14,949 bases of DNA from Bacteroidia bacterium (GTDB lineage: Bacteria; Bacteroidota; Bacteroidia; Bacteroidales; BM520), in assembly GCA_009930445.1 (NCBI GenBank), contig RZYD01000030.1, positions 1 through 14,949 on the forward strand, read 5' to 3'. Positions 1 through 6,796 of this stretch are shown here, one piece after another. Under the pieces are notes generated by a model. It ran no database searches and had not been told where the DNA came from. It was given only the letters and a program-made list of their open reading frames with translations. The translations under genes were made by a program, and so were the position numbers. The stretch's first letter is position 1. The number at the start of each line of letters is the position of its first letter.

Positions 1-255
1 TAATTTTTCCGGAGTCGTTTTTCCCGGGTCAAAGGTTACCAGTACCGTTTGTGCCTTCGAATCGGTGATAATATCTTTCACCCCCTTTTCAAAAGCCAGG
101 TTTTTTGTAATCGTCGCTTCACAAGCCTCACAATGCATATTCGCATGAATTTTTGTGGTTTCTGTTTTTTTTCCATCGGCAAACGCTTGAGGAGAAACCA
201 AAACCATCAGCATCAAAGTTAACGCTGCAATTGTCATTTTTGCCATTGTTTTCAT
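1..255 (-). CDS. Periplasmic heavy-metal-associated (HMA) domain protein, partial
   Basis: The gene starts at the ATG at 255-253 and runs off the left edge; 85 codons are visible without a stop. The N-terminus (MKTMAKMTIAALTLMLMVLV, then SPQAFA) is a typical Sec signal peptide, with likely cleavage near residue 26, so the product should be periplasmic. The mature part begins an HMA fold: a beta strand (KIHANMHC), the metal-binding motif CEAC at residues 42-45, then a helix (ATITKNLAFEKGV) and a strand (AQTVLVTFD). HMA domains of the CopZ/MerP/Atx1 type bind Cu(I), Hg(II) or Zn(II) through the two Cys. Met replaces the usual position two residues before the first Cys (MHCEAC), as in many copper-type HMA domains. 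It lies 27 bases after the TonB-dependent receptor on the same strand, so it is probably the distal gene of that operon and could receive metal imported by the receptor. The metal identity is inference. Met4 and Met7 are possible alternative starts. Confidence 0.88.
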   Translation of the reverse strand, partial: MKTMAKMTIAALTLMLMVLVSPQAFADGKKTETTKIHANMHCEACEATITKNLAFEKGVKDIITDSKAQTVLVTFDPGKTTPEKL

Positions 256-282
256 CGTTTAATGTTTTAAGATAAGATAAGA

Positions 283-2508
283 TTAATTAAAAGGGTTAAT
301 TCGTATTCCGATATAATATTTCCGTCCAACCAGCGGACCCCACACCATCGAAGCATCGAAATATTCACTAAAAGGGTCATCAGCTGCGATAATTGGATTC
401 TTTTGCGTAAAACCGGTTAAATTTTCTGCACCAACATAGAGATTCCACCGGCGGAAGTATTTGGTAATCTGAGCATTCATAATAACATAAGCCGGGGCCT
501 TGTCCGGGCGTTGGTATTGTTCAGGATTTTGCACCGTTGAAGGCAAACGCTGATCCCCGTTAAGTATGGCCGTAAAATCAACCTGCCATTTTTTCAGGCG
601 GGTGGCATAGGAAGCATTAAAAAGCCCCTTATAACGGGTAACCAACGGTTTCACAATAAGCTCATCATTGGCGGTGTAGCGTACATCCTGCCAACGATAG
701 GCCAGCAGAAGTTCCATACCCTGGAAAAGCGCATATTTCGCCTCCACCTGAAATACATTGGAGTACGATTTACCCGATAAGTTAGCAATCCAGATAGAAG
801 ATAAATCGCGATCCATATCCACAATAACCTGATGTTTAAAGTCAGAACGATAGAGCGCAATATTCACCGAAAGTTCACGGGAGGCAATAGCACGGTAATG
901 GGTGTAGGTAATTCCATAATTCCATGCCTCTTCCATTTCGGGGGCTTCTTTGATCCGGATTCTACGGCTGCTTGCAAAGAGAAAACTGTTTTCCGAAAGC
1001 ACATGAGCCGTCCGGTATCCTTTTCCTGCACTACCACGAAGAATATTGTGCGCATTCAACGCATAGCGTATATGCAACCTGGGCGTAAAAAATAATCCGT
1101 GCAGGTTATGATGGTCGGCGCGCAGTCCTACAATCACAGTAGGCAAATTTTCCTTTTGAAAAGTATACTGAAAAAAAGCACCGGGAACGATCTCCGTTGA
1201 AACAAAAATGCTGTCGTTAAACACTTCATGGTAGGCATCGTACAAAAAACTTACACCTGCAGCATAGTGATGAAAGGGCGATCCGGCCAAAAGATGCTGA
1301 AAAATGTAATTCAGGTAAACGCTTTTTTCTACGGCATCATAAGTGTTATTTCCGAAGAAAGAAGATTGCGCATGCCATGAGGCAGTAGTTTTTAACGCCA
1401 TATTCAGGTCGGTATTTCCGGGCATTTCATAACCCAGTTTCATAAACCCTTCAGCCCGACGTGTAGTAATCCCTATACCATAAGCAATTCCCGGTGATAG
1501 AATTTCGGTGTTAAAATCCACCTCGCCCCCACAACGAACCTCATCGATATACTTAACGCCGGCCTGTGCCATAAAACCATTACGGCCAAAATATTTCCAC
1601 TTGTTCATTACATTATATTGGCGCAGCAGCGGCATATCAAGAAAACCATCACGATTCACATCCTGAATCACAGGGCTATTCTCAGCATGGAGTAAAAGCG
1701 CCGTACTCCATTGGTCGTTAAGCTGCATGGCACTGGTGAAGTTACTTTCGTACTTGCCCATGCTATTCATCAATGCATTAAAGAACAGCTTTTCGCTGGT
1801 TGCCGGGTTTTTTGTATTCGTATTAATCTGGCCTGTTACCGACGAATAGCCATCAAGAACTGAAGCGGCACCTTTGCTCACCTGAATGGACTCCATCCAG
1901 CTTCCAGGGATATATCCCAGGCCGTATGCCGTAGCAAGCCCGTACATATTGGGGATATTCTCGGTCATCATCTGACTGTATACTCCGGCTAACCCCAGCA
2001 GTTGGATCTGTTTTGCACCAGTAACCGCATCGCTGTAATGTACATCAACTGAAGCATTGGTTTCAAAACTCTCACCCAGATTACAGCAGGCCGCCTTGTG
2101 TAATTCAGCCCCTGAAATATGTTCAATCGGGATAGGCGCGGTACGGCTTAATGTTGTACCCGGGCGCCGGGAAAAAATTTCTACTTCATCCAATTCATTG
2201 TTTTTAGTGAGGATAACTTCCAATACCCGGTTTTCGCGATCCAGAATAAGGGTATCGTTAAGATAACCTACGAAACTAAAAACCAACGCATTAACTGAAT
2301 CATTTGCCGATTTGATAACAAAACTGCCATCTGCGGCTGTGGCTGTTCCCTGTGTAGATTCCGACCAATAGATATTCACACCAGGCAACGCCCTCTTTTC
2401 GCCCTCGTACTGCTCATAAACTACCCCGTGGATAGTTTGCGCCCCAACTGACGACATCGCTGCGATGAACAATAATATCATCGTCCATCGGATTGAAATT
2501 TTTTTCAT
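283..2508 (-). CDS. TonB-dependent receptor, metal-linked type
   Basis: This is an outer-membrane TonB-dependent receptor. I take the ATG at 2508-2506 as the start (741 residues), because it gives a clean signal peptide (MKKISIRWTMILLFIAAMSS, cleavage near VGA-Q). The frame opens six codons earlier with TTG at 2526, but that start is less convincing. Order of parts: signal peptide 1-24; a carboxypeptidase-regulatory-like beta-sandwich about 25-105; a TonB-box-like stretch LDEVEIF about 105-111; plug domain about 115-235; then a beta-barrel to the end (YYIGIRINPFN). The plug has an adjacent Cys pair (KAACCNLGESFETN, about 141-142). From memory, this CC-NL-ESFETN block recurs in a Bacteroidota receptor subfamily found next to HMA and HYC_CC_PP genes. 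It lies 81 bases after the HYC_CC_PP-like gene and 27 before the HMA gene, all on the same strand. The likely role is uptake of a metal or metal complex, probably copper. The family call is secure; the substrate is inference. Confidence 0.95.
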   Translation of the reverse strand: MKKISIRWTMILLFIAAMSSVGAQTIHGVVYEQYEGEKRALPGVNIYWSESTQGTATAADGSFVIKSANDSVNALVFSFVGYLNDTLILDRENRVLEVILTKNNELDEVEIFSRRPGTTLSRTAPIPIEHISGAELHKAACCNLGESFETNASVDVHYSDAVTGAKQIQLLGLAGVYSQMMTENIPNMYGLATAYGLGYIPGSWMESIQVSKGAASVLDGYSSVTGQINTNTKNPATSEKLFFNALMNSMGKYESNFTSAMQLNDQWSTALLLHAENSPVIQDVNRDGFLDMPLLRQYNVMNKWKYFGRNGFMAQAGVKYIDEVRCGGEVDFNTEILSPGIAYGIGITTRRAEGFMKLGYEMPGNTDLNMALKTTASWHAQSSFFGNNTYDAVEKSVYLNYIFQHLLAGSPFHHYAAGVSFLYDAYHEVFNDSIFVSTEIVPGAFFQYTFQKENLPTVIVGLRADHHNLHGLFFTPRLHIRYALNAHNILRGSAGKGYRTAHVLSENSFLFASSRRIRIKEAPEMEEAWNYGITYTHYRAIASRELSVNIALYRSDFKHQVIVDMDRDLSSIWIANLSGKSYSNVFQVEAKYALFQGMELLLAYRWQDVRYTANDELIVKPLVTRYKGLFNASYATRLKKWQVDFTAILNGDQRLPSTVQNPEQYQRPDKAPAYVIMNAQITKYFRRWNLYVGAENLTGFTQKNPIIAADDPFSEYFDASMVWGPLVGRKYYIGIRINPFN

Positions 2509-2536
2509 GGTAATCAGAAATTTCAATTATACATAA

Positions 2537-2563
2537 AATGATAAAAGCACAACGTGTATCATT
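2537..2563. promoter_or_regulatory. Inverted repeat between the HYC_CC_PP and receptor genes
   Basis: AATGATA (2537-2543) and TATCATT (2557-2563) form a perfect 7-base inverted repeat with a 13-base spacer. The spacer contains a smaller CAC-AAC-GTG hairpin. It sits in the 81-base gap directly upstream of the receptor gene. It could be an operator for a dimeric regulator or an RNA hairpin that adjusts receptor expression relative to the first gene. The arms are AT-rich and the sequence itself gives no proof of function. Confidence 0.25.
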
Positions 2564-2589
2564 GTACCCCAAAAAGTGTATAAATGAAA

Positions 2590-3069
2590 TTAAAGATGGA
2601 ATTTAAACTGATGCAGGAATCGGATAAGTTCAAATCCTGATTTTAGGGGAGGCCCACTACGAAATAGGCAGTGTGCAATCGTTTGGAATGGAATCGGATC
2701 CATTTGGTCGATTGCAAAAACAGCAAATACGCTAGGAATCAGGGCAAGCCTTAGCTTTTCTGTTTTTGAAATTTCGAATTTTTCTGTAAACCGAACGATT
2801 GTTTTTTCTGTGCTGCAACATGCTGCTTTTTCGTCGGAATCGAGCACCACGGAACAAGAATTATGATCGGTATGACTTTCGCCGCAGCAAGATTCAGCAG
2901 CCTCATCGTGGCCGCAGGCGGTAAGATCAATCAACAGGCTGACCTGTGTTGTGTTAGAAGCAGAACAATAATGACGATAAATAGTAACCCCTGAGCTGGC
3001 AAACAGCATCAGTATCGCAGCAGAAACCAGCGATACAAATTTTATCAGGTATAAAAGTCTATCTTTCAC
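2590..3069 (-). CDS. HYC_CC_PP family Cys-rich envelope protein
   Basis: This 159-residue protein starts at GTG (3069-3067). An in-frame stop lies four codons upstream, so the start cannot be much earlier, and a later Met would cut into the hydrophobic N-terminus. It has a signal anchor or signal peptide (about residues 5-28, ending in SSGVTIY), HYC at 33-35, a Cys/His-rich middle (C52, CC 61-62, H66, H69, C72, CC 84-85), a second hydrophobic stretch about 107-121, and a PP pair at 140-141 before a short LHQF tail. The HYC, CC and PP marks in this order match the Bacteroidota family named for them, whose function is not established. The many Cys and His residues in an exported segment suggest metal binding. 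It is the first gene of the presumed HYC-receptor-HMA operon, supporting a role in soft-metal, possibly copper, handling. The family call is by recollection of the motif pattern; the role is inference. Confidence 0.85.
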   Translation of the reverse strand: MKDRLLYLIKFVSLVSAAILMLFASSGVTIYRHYCSASNTTQVSLLIDLTACGHDEAAESCCGESHTDHNSCSVVLDSDEKAACCSTEKTIVRFTEKFEISKTEKLRLALIPSVFAVFAIDQMDPIPFQTIAHCLFRSGPPLKSGFELIRFLHQFKFHL

Positions 3070-3084
3070 GCGGCTAATTTAAAA

Positions 3085-3092
3085 CAAATCTA
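3085..3092 (-). promoter_or_regulatory. Possible Bacteroidota -7 element for the metal module
   Basis: Read on the minus strand this is TAGATTTG, an exact match to the Bacteroidota -7 consensus TAnnTTTG. It lies 15 bases before the GTG start of the HYC_CC_PP-like gene, so the leader would be only about 5-10 bases. No TTTG is found at the expected 17-23-base distance upstream, so the -33 element is poor or absent. It would allow the metal genes to be transcribed separately from the MATE gene 99 bases upstream. Confidence 0.4.
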
Positions 3093-3168
3093 AATAACGA
3101 ACAAAAAAAACAGGCATGAGTTCAAATCAAAGACAACAGAACATACAGAAAGGTTGCACAGCGTTCTA

Positions 3169-4503
3169 TTATACAAGCTTATCCTGCCAGTGGCCCATCT
3201 TGAGATAAACAGAAGAAATCAGCCCGAGAAAAACAGCATAAACAAACTCAGCCAACCAGACCAGGGTTACATTAAAATGAAAAACGAAAACAAAAAGCCA
3301 GACTGTAACCAGGTAAAGAATCAAAACACTCCCTTCGATGAGAAGTGAAACCAGGGTATTGCCTGTTCCGCTAACGCCGTGAAAAAGAGTAAATCCAACG
3401 GCATAAAGAAAAACCGTACCAAAGATAACCCGCAGAGGTCCGTGGGCCAATTCAATTAATTCCGGGCTCACGGTATAGAACCGTAAGAAGGAATGCTGAA
3501 ACAGGATAACCGGAATAAGAATCACAGCAACAGACAGGATTACCATAACAACCACTTTCCGGAGGAGAGGAAACACCTGATCGGTACTTTCAGACCCCAT
3601 CAGATAACTTACAAGGGTGGCAGCTGCTGAAGCGAAGCCAAACACAGGAATAAGGAGGACCATATAAATGCTTCGGATAATATTGGAAACAGCGAGCTGA
3701 GCCTCCCCCAGGTGCTCTACAAAAAGAAAAAAGATAAACCAGCCGGCCATGGAGAGAAAATTCTGAAGCATTACCGGGGTGGAAATTTTCATTATCCGCC
3801 CTAATCTTTCCAGTTCAGGTTTAAGAGTAAAACGCAACTTATAGCGTTTGGAAGGAATCATAACCTGAATATACACGATCAGAAAAAGGGAGGCTGAAGC
3901 TTCGGAGATCACACTGGCCAGTGCTGCACCTTCGACTCCCATCTGTGGAAGGCCAAAGTGACCAAAAATAAGGGCATAATCCAGGGTAACATTAACGATT
4001 CCTATCAACACCGTAGTATAGGTAATCACACGGGTTCGATGGATAGAGATAAAAAATGCGCGCATGAGCACGTTGATTCCAGCAAAAAAGATGCCCCAGG
4101 AACGATAGGTAAGAAAAGCATGTGTAGCATTTCGGACTTCCTCAGAGTTGATACTCATCGAAAAAAAAGCACCTGAAAACAGGTACATAAAAACAAACAG
4201 CAATAAAGTAAAACCGGCCATCAGAATACCCGTTTGAGCCATCACCGCGCCGATAAGCGTATAATTTTTTTCTCCGAAGCGGCGTGACATAATAATCTGG
4301 GCTCCGACACCAATTCCATTGGCCACAAAAAAAGCGATATAGTAAAACAAACCGCCCAATGCAGCGGCACCCAAGGCTACCTCACCCAGTCGCCCCAAAA
4401 AAGCGGTATCAGTTGCGAGCACAATATTCTGAGCAATTCCACCCAAAATAATCGGATACGCCAAATTCCAGATTTTTTTATTAGATACTTTCAGTTGTCC
4501 CAT
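3169..4503 (-). CDS. MATE family efflux transporter
   Basis: The 444-residue protein has the length and about twelve hydrophobic segments expected of a multidrug and toxic compound extrusion (MATE) transporter, which exports organic cations, drugs or metabolites in exchange for Na+ or H+. The N-terminal half shows the family pattern: LAYPIILGGIAQNIVLATDTAFLGRLG (residues 14-40), with the conserved TM1 Asp at 32, and GVGAQIIMSRRFGEKN (65-80) in the TM2-TM3 region. The second half repeats the fold, with TPVMLQNFLSMAGWFIFFLFVEHLGE as the counterpart of TM7. The start is ATG at 4503-4501. It follows the SLC12-like gene by 54 bases on the same strand and may be the last gene of that transporter run. 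No terminator hairpin is evident after its stop. The substrate cannot be told from sequence alone. Confidence 0.93.
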   Translation of the reverse strand: MGQLKVSNKKIWNLAYPIILGGIAQNIVLATDTAFLGRLGEVALGAAALGGLFYYIAFFVANGIGVGAQIIMSRRFGEKNYTLIGAVMAQTGILMAGFTLLLFVFMYLFSGAFFSMSINSEEVRNATHAFLTYRSWGIFFAGINVLMRAFFISIHRTRVITYTTVLIGIVNVTLDYALIFGHFGLPQMGVEGAALASVISEASASLFLIVYIQVMIPSKRYKLRFTLKPELERLGRIMKISTPVMLQNFLSMAGWFIFFLFVEHLGEAQLAVSNIIRSIYMVLLIPVFGFASAAATLVSYLMGSESTDQVFPLLRKVVVMVILSVAVILIPVILFQHSFLRFYTVSPELIELAHGPLRVIFGTVFLYAVGFTLFHGVSGTGNTLVSLLIEGSVLILYLVTVWLFVFVFHFNVTLVWLAEFVYAVFLGLISSVYLKMGHWQDKLV

Positions 4504-4557
4504 TCCTTACTCTCCGCTTTCTGTTATCTGCTTCATCCTTTGATAATGGAAAAACAA

Positions 4558-6786
4558 TTACTCAATCACCTTAGCCGACCTTGAATTCACGAAAAGAATC
4601 TCACCAACGGAATCATATCCCCAAAATACATGTTCACCTTCATGCTTAATCTGGTTGCTTCTGAAACCAATAATGGTCAGGTCAGCAGATTTTGAATACG
4701 CACCCATCAGCGAACGAATATTTCGATCCATATCTTTTTCAATGATGGTAATATTCCGGGAAGTGATCGGAAGTCGTCCACTTTTTAGCAGTTGTTTCAG
4801 ATATTCTCTCTCTTCATTTGAGGCTCCTGGGTCACACACATCAAAAATAGAAATCTTACATTTATGCCAGTACGGGTGGGATGAAATCACATAACCTAAC
4901 AAAATCATCAGGTTGGCATTTTCAGGGTCGCTTTTCTGAATCCAGATATGAATACTTCGTTTTTTCTTTTTTGGATTATTCAGGTGCGTGCATCCCAGAA
5001 CGCAAACATCACAATTTGCTGCCGCCACGAGACTAAAATTATCGGTAATTTGATGTAAATTTTCCTTAACATTTTTATCAAAATCAAAAACGACCATATT
5101 ATTCTCCTTACCGGTAACTGCGGGCAATTGAATAACCTGCGCGATTGCAGAGGTATAAGAAGGAGAGATCAACGTATCAACATAAATTTGCCCATTGCGG
5201 GCATTGGATCGTTCTAACAGAATATGCTTGATATTATCCGCTTCCTGACGTGTTTTTTTTGAATAATACCCCTGATAGAGATGGATATAGGTACCAAAGC
5301 CATATTTATAACTAATCCAGGACATGAGATTTAATGCGTTATCGCGTTTGAGAGAGTCGGGGCTAACACAAACAGCGGCAGGCCTCCAGGTTTCATTTTC
5401 GCCCACTTTGGCTTCACCCTGAAGGTACAGATGTAATTTACGGTTGATTTGATACACAACCCCCCGGAACAACGAAACCAGGCCCTGTCTGTCCTTATGT
5501 TGATGGCTGACAATCAAATAAAGGATTATCATTAAAACAACAGCGAGCAGTGCATACAGGGAATTCATTTTAAACATCATATAAACACTTAACAAAAAAC
5601 CAATTAAGGAAATCCACCACCGTGATTTAAAGGACGGACGATACGAGGGGTTGGCGGCAAAATGGTTCAAAAAAGAGATTAAATTCAGTGCACCATACGT
5701 TATCATAAAGAACATGGATATAATTTCCGCCACTGCATCCACATCACCTATGGCGACAAACGCAAAAGCCACACCAACCGTAAACAACGAAGCATTAAAG
5801 GGTTCATTAGTGGCTCCTTTCCCAGCCGACATCACCTTATTTACATTTTTAATGGGGAGAGAATCATCTTTTCCCAATGCCTGTAGCGTGCGTGGGGCCA
5901 CCATAATCGATCCAAGTGCACTTGAAATCGTAGAAGCAGCAAGGCCTAAAGGTATTACAATACTACCCCCCAGCGCGATCTTACGCATGATCAACTGATC
6001 GGAAACCAGGTCCTCGGGACTGGCTGAAATGGCTAGTTTGTAGGTGATAAAAAAATAAAGGATCATCCCGGTCAACGTGGCAAGAGTTGTTCCTAAAGGT
6101 ATAGATATTCCAGGTTTTTTTAAATCACCAGATAGGCCAACTCCTGCGGTCATTCCGGTAAAAGCCGGAAATACAATAGCAAAAACAACAAAAAAAAGGT
6201 TACCGTTGCGCATGGAACGGCTAAATATATTCAATTCAGCAGTGGCAACGTAATCAGTTTTTCCAACAAAAAAGAGCAATAAAGAAACAGCAAGTATGGC
6301 TACTACCACATAAAGGGCTTTTACCCCCATACCAGAGCCCTTTTTTAAAATCAGCAAACTTAACAACCCCATGGCCGGAATACTGATTACCTGACGGGGT
6401 AAATCAATGCCTTTGGCCTGAGAGAGCCAGTCAAATAGTGGCGAAAAAGCTTCAGTGAAAGCAATAACATAGAAAGCGACACTGATCGCCTGACTAAAGT
6501 AGAGGGCAATCCCGATTGTAGCACCGATGTTAAGTCCAAAGGAACGGGAAATAATAAAGTATTCTCCGCCCCCTTCCACTCTTTTATTCGTAGCAATTTC
6601 AGAAATACTCAAAGCTGTTGGAATGGTAACCATATGAGCAATTAAAATAATGATCATAACGCCCCAAAAACCGAGAGTTCCTGTGGCCCATCCAAATCGA
6701 AGAAATAATACGGCCCCTAATATTGTGGATATAGCAGTAAAAAAAACAGGAGCAGTCCCCATTCTTTGTTGCGAATTGTTTTCCAT
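4558..6786 (-). CDS. SLC12-like cation-chloride cotransporter / APC permease
   Basis: This 742-residue protein pairs an APC-fold membrane domain (about residues 10-430, roughly twelve segments) with a C-terminal cytosolic domain (about 440-742). The membrane part resembles SLC12 cation-chloride cotransporters rather than ordinary amino-acid permeases: TM1 ILGAVLFLRFGWATGTLG (22-39), the TM6 block FPAFTGMTAGVGLSGDLKKP (206-225) and the TM8 block SSALGSIMVAPRTLQALGKDD (288-308). The C-terminal part opens with ETWRPAAV (465-472), matching the NWRPQ-type opening of the SLC12 regulatory domain, and contains universal-stress-like alpha/beta repeats. The Ser pair at 288-289 is where Na+-coupled members carry a Na+-site Ser pair, so Na+ coupling is possible but not shown. 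Eukaryotic members move Na+, K+ and Cl- together; substrates of bacterial members are mostly undetermined. Start is ATG at 6786-6784, ten bases after the sugar-symporter stop, indicating co-transcription. Confidence 0.88.
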   Translation of the reverse strand: MENNSQQRMGTAPVFFTAISTILGAVLFLRFGWATGTLGFWGVMIIILIAHMVTIPTALSISEIATNKRVEGGGEYFIISRSFGLNIGATIGIALYFSQAISVAFYVIAFTEAFSPLFDWLSQAKGIDLPRQVISIPAMGLLSLLILKKGSGMGVKALYVVVAILAVSLLLFFVGKTDYVATAELNIFSRSMRNGNLFFVVFAIVFPAFTGMTAGVGLSGDLKKPGISIPLGTTLATLTGMILYFFITYKLAISASPEDLVSDQLIMRKIALGGSIVIPLGLAASTISSALGSIMVAPRTLQALGKDDSLPIKNVNKVMSAGKGATNEPFNASLFTVGVAFAFVAIGDVDAVAEIISMFFMITYGALNLISFLNHFAANPSYRPSFKSRWWISLIGFLLSVYMMFKMNSLYALLAVVLMIILYLIVSHQHKDRQGLVSLFRGVVYQINRKLHLYLQGEAKVGENETWRPAAVCVSPDSLKRDNALNLMSWISYKYGFGTYIHLYQGYYSKKTRQEADNIKHILLERSNARNGQIYVDTLISPSYTSAIAQVIQLPAVTGKENNMVVFDFDKNVKENLHQITDNFSLVAAANCDVCVLGCTHLNNPKKKKRSIHIWIQKSDPENANLMILLGYVISSHPYWHKCKISIFDVCDPGASNEEREYLKQLLKSGRLPITSRNITIIEKDMDRNIRSLMGAYSKSADLTIIGFRSNQIKHEGEHVFWGYDSVGEILFVNSRSAKVIE

Positions 6787-6796
6787 AGTATGTATT

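Noticed and set aside
269..282. Short direct repeat (GATAA units) between the receptor and HMA genes
   Set aside because: Only two to three AT-rich units in a 27-base gap; no sign of a repeat array or phase-variable tract affecting a frame.
2509..2526. TTG-initiated six-residue N-terminal extension of the TonB receptor
   Set aside because: The ATG at 2508 directly begins a standard MKK-type signal peptide; the TTG extension adds uncharged residues before it and has no supporting signal.
5651..5998. Open frame of 115 codons on the plus strand
   Set aside because: It lies wholly antisense to the well-supported SLC12-like gene; no recognisable domain.
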